A DNA stretch of 64,000 nt from Mycobacterium heckeshornense (GCF_016592155.1 NZ_AP024237.1:3224001-3288000), one strand, 5' to 3'. Shown: positions 52,663 through 62,295, numbered from the stretch's first letter. The notes: generated by a model not told the origin, from the letters alone. Numbers and translations: made by a program.

Positions 52663-53331
52663 GTGCGGGTAGTAGTGATGGGGTGCGGCCGGGTGGGGGC
52701 CGCCGTGGCCGACGGGCTATCCCGCATCGGCCATGATGTCGCGATCATCGACCGTGACAGCACCGCTTTTAACCGGCTCAGCCCGGACTTCGCGGGCGAA
52801 CGGGTGCTGGGCGTGGGGTTCGACCGCGACGTGTTGCTGCGCGCGGGCATCGAGGAAGCGGGCGCGTTCGCCGCGGTGTCATCCGGGGACAACTCCAACA
52901 TCATCTCCGCCCGGCTGGCTCGCGAAACATTCGGTGTGCCGCGGGTGGTCGCGCGGATCTACGACGCCAAGCGGGCTGCCGTCTACGAGCGGCTCGGCAT
53001 CCCGACCATCGCCACCGTGCCGTGGACCACTGATCGGCTGCTCAACGCCCTGCTGCGGGAAAGCGAAACCACCAAATGGCGTGACCCCACCGGCACCGTC
53101 GCCGTCGTTGAACTTGTCGTCCACGAAGACTGGGTGGGCCACCGCATCACCGATCTGGAGGACGCCACAGGTGCCCGGGTCGCGTTCATGATCCGGTTCG
53201 GCAGCGGGCTGCTGCCCGAACCCAAGACCGTTATCCAGGCCGGCGATCAGGTCTATGTCGCCGCGATAGCCGGACGCGCCGCCGAGGCCCAAGCGATCGC
53301 CGCTCAGCCACCAAGTGAGGACTTCGAATGA
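52663..53331 (+). CDS. ceoB: TrkA-family K+ uptake regulator CeoB
   Basis: A 222-residue protein from GTG 52663. It has an N-terminal RCK-N nucleotide-binding fold, VVVMGCGRVGAAVADGL with IDRD at the end of the second strand (NAD-binding), and a C-terminal TrkA-C part. Together with CeoC it forms a TrkA-like regulator of potassium channels or transporters. Stop and next start overlap by ATGA. Confidence 0.92.
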   Translation: MRVVVMGCGRVGAAVADGLSRIGHDVAIIDRDSTAFNRLSPDFAGERVLGVGFDRDVLLRAGIEEAGAFAAVSSGDNSNIISARLARETFGVPRVVARIYDAKRAAVYERLGIPTIATVPWTTDRLLNALLRESETTKWRDPTGTVAVVELVVHEDWVGHRITDLEDATGARVAFMIRFGSGLLPEPKTVIQAGDQVYVAAIAGRAAEAQAIAAQPPSEDFE

Positions 53332-54026
53332 AAGTCGCGATCTCCGGAGCCGGCGCGGTCGGCCGTTCGATCGCCCGGGAACTCATCGAAAGCGGTCACG
53401 ATGTGACGTTGATCGAACGCAACATCGACCACGTCGACGTCGACGCCGTCCCGGCCGCGCACTGGCGGTTGGGCGACGCCTGCGAGCTCAGCCTGCTGGA
53501 GTCGGTGCACCTCGAGGACTTCGACGTCGTGGTCGCCGCCACCGGCGACGACAAAGCCAACGTCGTGCTGAGCCTGCTGGCCAAAACGGAATTCGCGGTG
53601 CCCCGCGTGGTGGCCCGGGTCAACGATCCGCGCAACGAGTGGCTGTTCACCGACGCCTGGGGGGTCGACGTCGCGGTGTCGACCCCACGGATCCTGGCGT
53701 CGCTCGTCGAAGAAGCCGTCGCGGTCGGGGACCTGGTGCGGCTGATGGAGTTCCGCAAGGGCCAGGCGAACCTGGTCGAGATCACGCTGCCCGACGACAC
53801 CCCCTGGGGTGGCAAGCCGGTGCGCAGGCTGCAGCTGCCGCGGGACGCCGCGTTGGTGACGATATTGCGGGGGCCGCGGGTGATCGTGCCGGCCGCCGAC
53901 GAGCCGCTGGAAGGCGGCGACGAGCTGCTCTTCGTCGCGGTCAGCGAGGTGGAGGAGGAGTTGCGCCGGCTGCTGCTGCCGGAGCACCAGCCTGCGGCGG
54001 ATGCATCGCACGTCGGGCAGCCTTGA
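53328..54026 (+). CDS. ceoC: TrkA-family K+ uptake regulator CeoC
   Basis: A 232-residue RCK protein from the ATGA overlap 53328: VAISGAGAVGRSIARELI with IERN (NAD-binding), and a TrkA-C domain (LVEITLPDDTPWGGKPV and VIVPAADEPLEGGDELLFVAV). It pairs with CeoB. The last dozen residues extend past the usual end and overlap the convergent membrane protein gene by 86 bp. Confidence 0.92.
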   Translation: MKVAISGAGAVGRSIARELIESGHDVTLIERNIDHVDVDAVPAAHWRLGDACELSLLESVHLEDFDVVVAATGDDKANVVLSLLAKTEFAVPRVVARVNDPRNEWLFTDAWGVDVAVSTPRILASLVEEAVAVGDLVRLMEFRKGQANLVEITLPDDTPWGGKPVRRLQLPRDAALVTILRGPRVIVPAADEPLEGGDELLFVAVSEVEEELRRLLLPEHQPAADASHVGQP

Positions 54027-54606
54027 TCGCCACGTACGTCGCCATCGCCGCCGCGACTGTCAACGGCCAGCCCATGCCGATGCGAGCCACACCCAGCCAG
54101 CCGGTCTGGTCGGCGTCGTACAGCAGCCGTTGCACCACGAACCGTGCGCCGAACACCAGCACCCAGGCCAGGGTCGCGGCGTCGAACGCCAACACTGCAC
54201 GGCGGACCCGGCGCCAGTCGCGGTCATGCCCGCTCGCCCAGCTCCACAGGTAGCCCACCAGCGGCCGCCGGATCAGCACCGACAGCGCGAAGATCACAGC
54301 CCACACCAGCGAGGCCCAGATGCCCAGCAGGAAGTACCCCTTCGACTCCCCCACCGCGTAGGCAATCACCGCGCAGCAAGCGACCCCGAAGAAGCCGGCC
54401 ACCGCGGGCTGCATCGACTCCCGCCGGATCAGGCGCCACAGCAAGACCAGCGCGGCCGTGCCGAGCGCAGCGCCGATAGCGGGCAGCAACCCGAACCCGC
54501 TGGAGATGGCCACAAACATCACCACCGGCAGCGACGAGTAGACCAGCCCACCAGCCCCGCCCAGCTGGGCCAGCGGGCGCGGGTCGCTGCTGCGCTCGAC
54601 AGCCAT
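53941..54606 (-). CDS. DUF3159 membrane protein, Rv2693c-like
   Basis: A 221-residue protein with about six membrane segments (LVYSSLPVVMFVAISSGFGLLPAIGAALG in outline, VAGFFGVACCAVIAYAVG, YFLLGIWASLVWAVIFALSV) and conserved VLIRRPLVGYLWSW. DUF3159 members are of unknown function. Its 3' end overlaps the end of ceoC by 86 bp. It follows the OB-fold gene with a 41-bp gap and may be co-transcribed with it. Confidence 0.87.
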   Translation of the reverse strand: MAVERSSDPRPLAQLGGAGGLVYSSLPVVMFVAISSGFGLLPAIGAALGTAALVLLWRLIRRESMQPAVAGFFGVACCAVIAYAVGESKGYFLLGIWASLVWAVIFALSVLIRRPLVGYLWSWASGHDRDWRRVRRAVLAFDAATLAWVLVFGARFVVQRLLYDADQTGWLGVARIGMGWPLTVAAAMATYVAIKAARRAMHPPQAGAPAAAAGATPPPPR

Positions 54607-54647
54607 CGCTCACACCCTCGGGTGAGGCGCCGTCATGCCCGGTCCGG

Positions 54648-55016
54648 TCACCGCTGAATTTCGTAGTGCGGGTTGTACATCGCCTTGGCGCCGCTTTCCA
54701 GCGTGCCCAGTCGGCCGTGCACCCGCAGCGTGCGCCCCGACTCGATGCCGGGTATCCGGCGCTGGCCCAACCACACGAGTGTCACCGTGTCGGTGCCGTC
54801 GAACAATTCGGCGCGAACACCACCCGCGCACCCCTTGGCGTTGGCTTCCACGCTGCGCAACGTGCCCACCATCGTGACCTCCTGGCCGCGCTGGCAGTCG
54901 ATGGCCCGCTGCGCCCCGGTGGTAGCGGCTTCGTCGGACAGCTCCTCGACGTCGAGTTGCTCGGGATCCTCCGTCAACCGCCGGGTGAGCCGGCGCAGAT
55001 AACTTTCGGCCGTCAT
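54648..55016 (-). CDS. OB-fold nucleic-acid-binding domain protein, Rv2694c-like
   Basis: A 122-residue protein from ATG 55016. Residues about 45-120 form an OB-fold (EVTMVGTLRSVEANAKG, VRAELFDGTDTVTLVWLGQRRIPGI in outline, GRTLRVHGRLGT), as in the anticodon-binding or single-strand-binding type. The N-terminal part is acidic and helical. No catalytic residues. Likely nucleic-acid binding. Matches the location of Rv2694c. Confidence 0.85.
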   Translation of the reverse strand: MTAESYLRRLTRRLTEDPEQLDVEELSDEAATTGAQRAIDCQRGQEVTMVGTLRSVEANAKGCAGGVRAELFDGTDTVTLVWLGQRRIPGIESGRTLRVHGRLGTLESGAKAMYNPHYEIQR

Positions 55017-55160
55017 GGCCTCTCCTGACACTTCAGCCAGTCCGTCGTGGACGCCATCCAGTAATGCCAACGGACACCGTAGACCCCTTGGTTCCCCAAT
55101 GCCACGCACCCCCGGGAGTGTTTGGTTGGAGTACCCATAAACGCCAGGCAGTATCGGGGA

Positions 55161-55859
55161 GTGGCGGTGAATTTGCGCGGCGTCAGCGCCGTCTTGTTGC
55201 CCGGGACCGGCTCCGACGACGACTATGTCGCGCGGGCGTTCCGCGGTCCACTGCACAGGGCCGGTGCGGCGGTGCAAGCCCACCGGCCGCGGCCCAGCCG
55301 CCTGATCGACGGGTATCTGGCTGCCATGGACGCCGCCGCTCGGGGCGGCCCGATCGTGGTCGGCGGAGTGTCGATCGGTGCGGCGGTGGCCACCGCGTGG
55401 GCGCTGGCCCATCCCGATCGTGCGCTCGCCGTGCTGGCGGCGCTGCCCGCATGGACCGGGCCGCCGGCGAAGGCTCCCGCCGCCCACGCGGCACTCCAGT
55501 CGGCGCAGCAGCTGCGCCGCGACGGGTTGGCGGCGGCGACGGCGCAGATGCGCGCATCCACGCCGCGCTGGCTCGGTGACGAATTGGCCCGGTCGTGGCG
55601 CAGCCAGTGGCCGCAGTTGCCCGATGCGATGGAGCAAGCCGCCAGCTATGTCGCACCGACCTGTACCGAACTTGCCCGGCTGGTTGTACCGCTGGCGGTG
55701 GCCGCCGCGACCGACGACCCGATCCACCCGCTCGACGTCGGTGTCGAATGGGTTCGTGCCGCTCCGCGCGCGGCGTTGCGAACAGTGACACTGGATCAAA
55801 TCGGCGCCGAGCCCGCCACTTTGGGCGCGGCCTGCCTGGCCGCGCTCGGCGATCTCTAG
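55161..55859 (+). CDS. Alpha/beta-hydrolase, Rv2695-like
   Basis: A 232-residue protein from GTG 55161 with an alpha/beta-hydrolase fold: VLLPGTGSDDDYVARAF near the start and the nucleophile elbow GVSIG (Ser near 73). An acid residue is likely in AAATDDPIHPLDV; the final His is not clear. No signal peptide, so cytoplasmic. Substrate unknown. It is convergent with the DUF3710 gene, 12 bp apart. Confidence 0.84.
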   Translation: MAVNLRGVSAVLLPGTGSDDDYVARAFRGPLHRAGAAVQAHRPRPSRLIDGYLAAMDAAARGGPIVVGGVSIGAAVATAWALAHPDRALAVLAALPAWTGPPAKAPAAHAALQSAQQLRRDGLAAATAQMRASTPRWLGDELARSWRSQWPQLPDAMEQAASYVAPTCTELARLVVPLAVAAATDDPIHPLDVGVEWVRAAPRAALRTVTLDQIGAEPATLGAACLAALGDL

Positions 55860-55871
55860 ACGCGGTCGGGG

Positions 55872-56627
55872 TCAGCCGCTTGAGCTGCTGCGCAGCTGTT
55901 GCATCGCCGATCCGCCGGCGCTGCGCCGCGGCGCCTGCTGAGGGCCAGTGGGCTGCTGCGCCGCGGCTTGCTGGGAGGCCGCAGCCTCACGTAGCTGCGC
56001 TGCCATCGGCTCGGGCAGCTGAATCGGCAACGGCGTGCGTACCGGCAGCGGGGTGTTGCCACGGCGAACCACCGTGTCCGCCAACGCAACACGCGCCTCC
56101 TCGGCCAATGCGTCGACGGTTTCGTGCGAACCGTTGACCACGCAACGGATCATCCAGCGGTAGCCGTCGACCCCGATGAACCGGACCGCACCGGCAGCGA
56201 CGCCGACCACTTCACGGCCCCACGGACCGTCTTGGATCGAGACTTTGACCGAGTCTTTGCGCAGCGAGTCGGCGAGCTCAGCGGCCACCTCACGCCACAG
56301 GCCGCCGGTCTTCGGCGCCGCATACGCCGCAATGGTAAAACGCCCGTTGGGCGTGACAACCCATACCGCGTTCGGAACACCGGCCTCGGTGAGCTCGACC
56401 TGCACCTGACCCGCCGCCGGCATCGGTATCAAGACCGACCCGAGATCGAGGCGGGCCAGCTCGGCGTCCGCTGGATCGTCGAAATCCTCGATGTCGAAGG
56501 GACCGGTCAGCTCTTCGGATGTCTCGGGCTCGATGGCAGCTTCACTTTCCGGCGGCGTGGTCGTCGGCTCGGGTTCGACGGCGCCGTCGGCTCTGGCGGT
56601 TTTGGGTTTGCGTCTACCGAATGCCAT
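55872..56627 (-). CDS. DUF3710 protein, Rv2696c-like
   Basis: A 251-residue protein with an acidic, disordered N-terminus (about 45 residues), a DUF3710 core (GPFDIEDFDD, RLDLGSVLIPMPAAGQVQVEL in outline, RWMIRCVVNGS) and a Gln/Ala-rich tail. DUF3710 is an actinobacterial family of unknown function, always close to dut. It follows the dut gene on the same strand with a 52-bp gap. Confidence 0.9.
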   Translation of the reverse strand: MAFGRRKPKTARADGAVEPEPTTTPPESEAAIEPETSEELTGPFDIEDFDDPADAELARLDLGSVLIPMPAAGQVQVELTEAGVPNAVWVVTPNGRFTIAAYAAPKTGGLWREVAAELADSLRKDSVKVSIQDGPWGREVVGVAAGAVRFIGVDGYRWMIRCVVNGSHETVDALAEEARVALADTVVRRGNTPLPVRTPLPIQLPEPMAAQLREAAASQQAAAQQPTGPQQAPRRSAGGSAMQQLRSSSSG

Positions 56628-56679
56628 AGCCAGCGCCGCTCCTCGTCCTCATCGCTTCACTCTGCATCGTCGCAGGCGA

Positions 56680-57144
56680 TCACAAACTCGCATGTCCGCC
56701 GGAGGAACCGTGGCCACCGTCGCCGCGGGACGTCTCGGCCAGCCCGGCCTCGTTGAACGACGAAACCTCGACCAGCTCGACCAGTTCCACCCGCTGCACC
56801 AGCAATTGGGCGATGCGGTCACCGCGATGCACGACGATCGGCGTGACCGGATCGAGGTTGATCAGAGCCACCTTGATCTCACCGCGGTAGCCGGCGTCGA
56901 TGGTGCCCGGACTGTTAACGATCGAAAGCCCTACGCGCGCAGCTAAACCCGAACGCGGATGCACCAAGCCGACCATGCCGTGCGGGATGGCAACCGCGAT
57001 GCCGGTACGCACCAGCGCACGCTGACCCGGCGCCAGCTCGACATCTTCGGCACTGTAAAGATCCACGCCGGCGTCACCGTCGTGGGCACGGCTGGGTATG
57101 GGGAGTTCGCGGTCCAAGCGGACAACCGCCAGACTGGTCGACAC
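56680..57144 (-). CDS. dut: dUTP diphosphatase
   Basis: A 154-residue dUTPase from GTG 57144, the same length as M. tuberculosis Dut. The five motifs are present: [13 protein letters not shown] (1), [14 protein letters not shown] (2), [13 protein letters not shown] (3), [11 protein letters not shown] (4), and the flexible C-terminal [12 protein letters not shown] (5). It hydrolyses dUTP to dUMP, keeping uracil out of DNA. Divergent from the DUF3093 gene, 25 bp away. Confidence 0.97.
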   Translation of the reverse strand: MSTSLAVVRLDRELPIPSRAHDGDAGVDLYSAEDVELAPGQRALVRTGIAVAIPHGMVGLVHPRSGLAARVGLSIVNSPGTIDAGYRGEIKVALINLDPVTPIVVHRGDRIAQLLVQRVELVELVEVSSFNEAGLAETSRGDGGHGSSGGHASL

Positions 57145-57169
57145 GGGGCCACAGACTACTCTTGACCGG

Positions 57170-57646
57170 GTGTCCGGGGTGCGCGTCGCGCCGCGAAGCG
57201 TGCGGTACCGCGAGCGATTATGGGTGCCGTGGTGGTGGTGGCCGCTGGGTTTTGCCCTGGCCGCGCTCATCGCGTTCGAGGTCAATCTCGGCCTGCCCGG
57301 CCTGCCCGACTGGCTACCGTTCGTCGCGCTGTCCGCGCTGGCCGCCGGGGCACTACTGTGGTTGGGACGCTTCGAAATCCGGGTGACTGTCGGCGATAAC
57401 GGCATCGAGTTGTGGGCCGGTCAAGCACACTTGCCGGTCACGGTGATCGCACGTTGCGCGGAGATCCCGCGGTCAGCCAAGTCCGCGGCGCTTGGACGCC
57501 AGCTGGATCCCGCGGCATACGTCCTGCACCGGGGCTGGGTCGGCCCGATGGTGCTCGTGGTGCTCGACGACCCCGAAGATCCGACACCATACTGGCTGGT
57601 GAGTTGCCGCCACCCGGATCGGGTGCTGTCGGCATTGCGTGGTTGA
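57170..57646 (+). CDS. DUF3093 membrane protein, Rv2698-like
   Basis: A 158-residue protein from GTG 57170 with two membrane segments at about residues 20-38 and 45-67 and a conserved soluble part ([24 protein letters not shown] in outline, [20 protein letters not shown]). DUF3093 is of unknown function. It is convergent with the DUF4193 gene, 13 bp apart. Confidence 0.88.
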   Translation: MSGVRVAPRSVRYRERLWVPWWWWPLGFALAALIAFEVNLGLPGLPDWLPFVALSALAAGALLWLGRFEIRVTVGDNGIELWAGQAHLPVTVIARCAEIPRSAKSAALGRQLDPAAYVLHRGWVGPMVLVVLDDPEDPTPYWLVSCRHPDRVLSALRG

Positions 57647-57659
57647 TTTGCCCGACCGG

Positions 57660-57962
57660 TCAGGCCGCGCAGTCGGTACAGATCATCACGCCGTTCTTCT
57701 CACTGGCCAGCCGGCTGCGGTGCTGCACCAAGAAACAACTCGAGCAGGTGAACTCGTCGGCCTGCTTGGGAATCACCCGCACGGACAGCTCTTCGCCGGA
57801 CAAGTCGGCGCCGGGCAGTTCGAAGGATTCAGCGGATTCCGACTCGTCGACGTCGACCACGGCCGACGCCGCTTCGTTCCGCCGTGCCTTGAGCTCCTCC
57901 AGCGAGTCCTCGGAAACGTCATCGGTCTCGGTGCGCCGTGGGGCGTCATAATCGGTAGGCAT
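57660..57962 (-). CDS. DUF4193 protein, Rv2699c-like
   Basis: A 100-residue protein from ATG 57962, the same length as Rv2699c. It is acidic in the middle (DVDESESAESFEL) and has two cysteine pairs near the C-terminus, TCSSCFL and ICTDC, which likely bind zinc. DUF4193 is very conserved in Actinobacteria; function unknown. A perfect CRP-type palindrome lies 95 bp upstream of its start, shared with cei. Confidence 0.93.
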   Translation of the reverse strand: MPTDYDAPRRTETDDVSEDSLEELKARRNEAASAVVDVDESESAESFELPGADLSGEELSVRVIPKQADEFTCSSCFLVQHRSRLASEKNGVMICTDCAA

Positions 57963-58056
57963 TTCGCATCCCCTCGTTACCTTGCCAAGCAACGCTTTGT
58001 ACCAGCGTCGAACGCATCCACCAAACGATTCGTGCCCGTATCGCCACGTGTTCAAG

Positions 58057-58072
58057 TGTGATTTACATCACA
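58057..58072. promoter_or_regulatory. CRP-type binding site between DUF4193 gene and cei
   Basis: TGTGATTTACATCACA is a perfect match to the CRP consensus TGTGA-N6-TCACA, and one further G:C pair extends the dyad. It lies in the divergent promoter region, 95 bp from the DUF4193 start and 54 bp from the cei start. M. tuberculosis has a CRP homologue (Rv3676) with this consensus, and I recall Rv2699c in lists of predicted targets. Direction of control is not known. Confidence 0.85.
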
Positions 58073-58125
58073 CACCAGCTCTGCCCTCGGTGGGCGGTTT
58101 TACACATCGCGTTTAGAGTGCGAAT

Positions 58126-58776
58126 GTGGTCGCGCAAATCACCGAAGGCACGGCTTTCGACAAGCACGGCCGGCCCTTTCGACGACGCAATCCACGCCCG
58201 GCCATCGCCCTGCTGCTGGTTCTGCTCGTCGCCACGGCCGTGGTGTGGACGATGGCGCTGACCCGCTCGTCCGACGTCCACGAGATCGCGACGTGCAACC
58301 CACCCCCGCGGCTGACCACCGGCGAGCAGCCGCGGCTAGGCGAGCAGGTGCCTCGAAGCGCAATGACGAACGTCACGCCGGCCAAACTCGCCGAAACCAA
58401 GATCCACGTGCTCAACGCCAGCGGGCGGGGCGGTCAGGCCGCCGACGTCGCGGATGCCTTGCGCGATCTCGGTTTCGCCCAGCCGAGCGCCGCCAATGAC
58501 CCGATTTACGCGAACGGCCGGCTGAACTGCCAGGCTCAGATCCGGTTCGGTGAAGCGGGTCAAGCGGCGGCAGCCGCGGTGTGGCTGGTTGCGCCGTGTG
58601 CCGAATTGTTCCGCGATGACCGCGCCGACGATTCCGTGGACCTGGCGCTTGGCACCGATTTCACCACGCTGGCGCATAGCGATGACATCGAGACCGTGCT
58701 GGCCAGCCTGCGCCCGGGCGCAACCGAAGAGTCCGATCCCGCGCTGATCTCGAAGATCCACGCCAACAGCTGCTGA
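58126..58776 (+). CDS. cei: Cell envelope integrity protein Cei
   Basis: A 216-residue protein from GTG 58126: short cytoplasmic N-terminus, one membrane segment (ALLLVLLVATAVVWTMAL near residue 28-45), and an outside LytR-C-like domain (KIHVLNASGRGGQAADVADALRDLGF in outline) with two cysteine pairs. In M. tuberculosis Rv2700 (Cei) is needed for envelope integrity and virulence. Its promoter region has the CRP-type site. Convergent with suhB, 6 bp apart. Confidence 0.92.
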   Translation: MVAQITEGTAFDKHGRPFRRRNPRPAIALLLVLLVATAVVWTMALTRSSDVHEIATCNPPPRLTTGEQPRLGEQVPRSAMTNVTPAKLAETKIHVLNASGRGGQAADVADALRDLGFAQPSAANDPIYANGRLNCQAQIRFGEAGQAAAAAVWLVAPCAELFRDDRADDSVDLALGTDFTTLAHSDDIETVLASLRPGATEESDPALISKIHANSC

Positions 58777-58782
58777 CGGGCG

Positions 58783-59658
58783 CTAGTCGCGGATGGGCTT
58801 GAGGCCGTCGAACTGCTCGAGCGCGGTCAGCAGTTGGTCGGCGATTCCCGGTGCGGCGGCGACCACCAGGTTCCCGCTGCCTTCCGGTCCACCCGGTCCC
58901 CGCATCACGACCCGCGCGCCGGCCTCGGCGGCGATCAACGCCCCGGCCGCGCAATCCCACAGGTGCAGCCCGTGTTCGTAATACGCGTCCAGCCGCCCCG
59001 CCGCGACCATGCACAAATCCAGTGCGGCCGAACCGATGCGACGCACATCACGAACGATCGGCAGCATCCGGGCCAGCAGCGCGGCCTGCTCGGCCCGGCG
59101 CCGCCTGGAGTATCCGAATCCGGTGCCGAGCAACGCCAACGACAGGTCCTCGACCGCGGTGCACCGCAGCGGGCGCGTCCCGTGCTCGTCGATAACGTGT
59201 GCCCCGAGCCCGGCGCCTGCCGAATACACCGTGCCGGCGGCGACGTCGGCGACCGCACCGGCCACCGAGACGCCGTTTACCTGTGCAGCAACCGACACGG
59301 CATAGGCGGGGATGCCGTAGACGAAATTCACCGTGCCGTCGATGGGATCGAGCACCCACGTCACAGCGCCGTCAGCGCTGGCGGCGGCATCGGTGGGCCC
59401 GCCCCCCTCTTCACCGAGAATCAGGTCGGCGGAACGCAGTTGCGCCAGCCGGGCGCGGAGCAGCCGCTCGGCCTCGGTGTCGACCACGGTCACCGGGTCG
59501 GTCGGCGTGCTTTTGGTCCGCACCGGCTCATCCTCGGCACCGGGAGCGCCGGCGCCGAACACTTCGCCACGGCGACGCCGCACGAACGCAGCGGCCTCCG
59601 CGGCCAGCGTTTCGGCCAGCGAACGCAGGGGCGCCGGCTGGTTGTCAGCTGTCGTCAC
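58783..59658 (-). CDS. suhB: Inositol monophosphatase family protein SuhB
   Basis: A 291-residue enzyme from GTG 59658, near the M. tuberculosis SuhB length (290). Metal-binding motifs: GEEGGGPTD near residue 85, WVLDPIDGTVNFVYG near 105, and WDCAAGALIAAEAGA near 240. It removes phosphate from inositol 1-phosphate, feeding phosphatidylinositol and mannoside synthesis. Divergent from ppgK. Confidence 0.95.
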   Translation of the reverse strand: MTTADNQPAPLRSLAETLAAEAAAFVRRRRGEVFGAGAPGAEDEPVRTKSTPTDPVTVVDTEAERLLRARLAQLRSADLILGEEGGGPTDAAASADGAVTWVLDPIDGTVNFVYGIPAYAVSVAAQVNGVSVAGAVADVAAGTVYSAGAGLGAHVIDEHGTRPLRCTAVEDLSLALLGTGFGYSRRRRAEQAALLARMLPIVRDVRRIGSAALDLCMVAAGRLDAYYEHGLHLWDCAAGALIAAEAGARVVMRGPGGPEGSGNLVVAAAPGIADQLLTALEQFDGLKPIRD

Positions 59659-59781
59659 CGGCCTATCGCACCACAGCGGCCGGCTAAGAGTGGTCATGCG
59701 CCGCCTGACCAGCAGTTCTACCCGGGCCCGCGGCGCCGTCGGGCTAAGGTGTGGGCAGCTACCTCTCGTCGAGGAGATCCG

Positions 59782-60549
59782 ATGACCAGCAGCACACAGC
59801 CGCAACGGGGGTTCGGCGTCGACGTCGGCGGCAGCGGCATCAAGGGCGGCATTGTCGACCTGGCCACCGGGGCGCTCATCGGCGACCGGTTCAAACTGAC
59901 CACGCCCCAACCGGCCACGCCGGCGGCGGTGGCCAAGACAATTGCGGCGATTGTCAACGAGTTCGGTTGGACGGGTCCGCTCGGCGTGACCTATCCCGGG
60001 GTCGTCACCGAAGGTGTCGTGCAGACCGCGGCCAACGTGGACAAGTCGTGGATCGGCATCAGCGCGCGCGACGTCATCAGCGCTGAGCTGGACGGCCAAG
60101 AGGTTACCGTGCTCAATGACGCCGACGCGGCAGGGCTGGCTGAGGAACGGTACGGCGCCGGCAAAGACAAATCCGGTGTGGTGGTGTTGCTCACCTTCGG
60201 AACCGGGATCGGGTCGGCGGTCATCCACAACGGGAAGTTACTGCCCAACACCGAGTTCGGACACCTCGAGGTGGGCGGCAAGGAGGCCGAGCACCGAGCG
60301 GCGTCGTCGGTCAAGGAACGGCGGGGCTGGAGTTACAAGAAATGGGCCGGGCACGTCACCAAGGTGCTAGTGGCGATCGAGAATGCGATGTGGCCCGACC
60401 TGTTCATCGTCGGCGGCGGCATTAGCCGCAAGGCCGACAAATGGGTGCCGTTGCTTACCAACCGGACCCCGGTGGTGCCGGCCGCCTTGCAGAACACCGC
60501 CGGCATTGTCGGCGCGGCGATGGCGGCCACCACAGACGTCACGCATTGA
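59782..60549 (+). CDS. ppgK: Polyphosphate glucokinase
   Basis: A 255-residue ROK-type kinase from ATG 59782 after GAGGAG. Motifs: GFGVDVGGSGIKGGIVDL (phosphate 1), VLNDADAAGLAEERYG with catalytic Asp, LTFGTGIGSAVI (phosphate 2), and LPNTEFGHLEVGG. It phosphorylates glucose using polyphosphate or ATP. Matches Rv2702. It precedes sigA by 165 bp. Confidence 0.96.
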   Translation: MTSSTQPQRGFGVDVGGSGIKGGIVDLATGALIGDRFKLTTPQPATPAAVAKTIAAIVNEFGWTGPLGVTYPGVVTEGVVQTAANVDKSWIGISARDVISAELDGQEVTVLNDADAAGLAEERYGAGKDKSGVVVLLTFGTGIGSAVIHNGKLLPNTEFGHLEVGGKEAEHRAASSVKERRGWSYKKWAGHVTKVLVAIENAMWPDLFIVGGGISRKADKWVPLLTNRTPVVPAALQNTAGIVGAAMAATTDVTH

Positions 60550-60714
60550 AATTGCCCGCTCAACCGGGTCGGACCGTGGGCTGTCGTTACAATGGTCAGC
60601 GGCGGCCGCCTGAACCGATAGCGGCGCGTATCCACGCCGACATTCGACATAACCGATACTTTCGGTCAAGCACGCCCAAGCGCACCGGAAGTGAGTCCGA
60701 CCGAAGGGGTGTAC

Positions 60715-62295
60715 GTGGCAGCGACCAAGGCAAGCCCGTCAACCGATGAGCCGGTGAAACGCACCGCCACCAAGGCCCCCGCCAAGGCCGGGGCAAAACG
60801 GTCCGCAGCGAAGTCCGGCCACGGCTCCGCGGCCACCAAGCGGACCGCTAAGAGCACCACCCGCGCCAGTAAGACAACTCAACGCCCCGCGAAGACCGGC
60901 GGCGCCAAACGTGCCGAGACCACGAAAGCCCAGACCACGAAGAAGGGCCACACCTCGGCCAAGAACGCGACCGCCGCGCCGACGCGAAGCCGCGCAAAGA
61001 AGGTTGCTGCCCCAAAGGATGTCGAAGTCGTTGCCGACGCGCTGGATTCCGCGGTCGAAGACCTCGATGTGGAACCGGATCTCGACGGGGAACCGGACGC
61101 CGACATCGAGCCCGAGGATCTCGACATCGATGCCGCCGATTTGAACCTCGACGACCTCGAGGACGTCGCGGTGGAGGGTGCGGACGTCGATCTCGACCAG
61201 GCCGACACCGACGACGCCGACGCGACCGCGGCCACCATTGCCGTCGATGACACCGTCGACGAGGATGAAGAGATCGCTGAGCCGACCGAAAAGGACAAGG
61301 CTTCAGGCGATTTCGTCTGGGACGAAGACGAGTCGGAGGCGTTGCGCCAGGCGCGCAAAGACGCCGAACTCACCGCATCGGCGGACTCGGTTCGCGCCTA
61401 CCTGAAGCAGATCGGCAAGGTGGCGCTGCTCAACGCCGAGGAAGAGGTCGAGCTGGCCAAGCGGATCGAGGCCGGCCTTTACGCCAGCCAGCTGTTGGCC
61501 GAGATGGCCGAGCGCGGCGAGAAGCTGCCGACCGCGCTGCGCCGCGACATGCTGTGGATCTGTCGCGACGGTGACCGGGCGAAAAACCATCTGCTGGAAG
61601 CGAATTTGCGTCTAGTGGTCTCGCTGGCCAAACGTTACACCGGCCGCGGCATGGCGTTTTTGGACTTGATTCAGGAGGGCAACCTCGGCCTGATCCGCGC
61701 GGTCGAGAAGTTCGACTACACCAAGGGATACAAATTCTCCACGTACGCCACCTGGTGGATTCGCCAGGCCATCACCCGGGCAATGGCCGACCAGGCACGC
61801 ACCATCCGCATACCGGTGCACATGGTCGAGGTGATCAACAAGCTGGGCCGCATCCAGCGTGAGCTGCTGCAGGATCTGGGCCGTGAGCCCACTCCGGAGG
61901 AGCTGGCCAAAGAAATGGACATCACGCCGGAGAAGGTTCTGGAGATTCAGCAATACGCCCGCGAACCGATCTCACTCGACCAGACCATCGGTGACGAGGG
62001 CGATTCGCAGTTGGGCGATTTCATCGAGGACAGCGAAGCCGTGGTGGCGGTCGACGCGGTGTCGTTTACTCTGCTGCAGGATCAATTGCAGTCGGTATTG
62101 GAGACGCTGTCCGAGCGGGAAGCCGGCGTGGTGCGGCTGCGCTTCGGGCTCACCGACGGCCAACCGCGCACTCTTGACGAGATCGGCCAGGTCTACGGCG
62201 TCACCCGGGAACGCATCCGCCAGATCGAGTCCAAGACGATGTCGAAGCTGCGTCACCCCAGCCGTTCCCAGGTGCTGCGCGACTACCTGGACTGA
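60715..62295 (+). CDS. sigA: Primary RNA polymerase sigma factor SigA
   Basis: A 526-residue primary sigma factor. The start is GTG 60715 ([17 protein letters not shown]), as in M. tuberculosis SigA, after AAGGGG; a GTG 24 bp upstream is less likely. The first 125 residues are Lys/Ala/Thr-rich, the next 80 are acidic. Then regions 1.2 to 4.2: [20 protein letters not shown] (1.2), region 2.4 [14 protein letters not shown] near 360, region 3, and region 4.2 [20 protein letters not shown]. It directs housekeeping transcription. Confidence 0.98.
   Translation: MAATKASPSTDEPVKRTATKAPAKAGAKRSAAKSGHGSAATKRTAKSTTRASKTTQRPAKTGGAKRAETTKAQTTKKGHTSAKNATAAPTRSRAKKVAAPKDVEVVADALDSAVEDLDVEPDLDGEPDADIEPEDLDIDAADLNLDDLEDVAVEGADVDLDQADTDDADATAATIAVDDTVDEDEEIAEPTEKDKASGDFVWDEDESEALRQARKDAELTASADSVRAYLKQIGKVALLNAEEEVELAKRIEAGLYASQLLAEMAERGEKLPTALRRDMLWICRDGDRAKNHLLEANLRLVVSLAKRYTGRGMAFLDLIQEGNLGLIRAVEKFDYTKGYKFSTYATWWIRQAITRAMADQARTIRIPVHMVEVINKLGRIQRELLQDLGREPTPEELAKEMDITPEKVLEIQQYAREPISLDQTIGDEGDSQLGDFIEDSEAVVAVDAVSFTLLQDQLQSVLETLSEREAGVVRLRFGLTDGQPRTLDEIGQVYGVTRERIRQIESKTMSKLRHPSRSQVLRDYLD

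Noticed and set aside
56680..57405. Extended dut start at 57405
   Set aside because: It would overlap the divergent DUF3093 gene; GTG 57144 gives the exact family length.
58834..60549. Long upstream extension of ppgK to 571 codons
   Set aside because: The extension lies opposite suhB and has no protein character; ATG 59782 with GAGGAG gives the family length.
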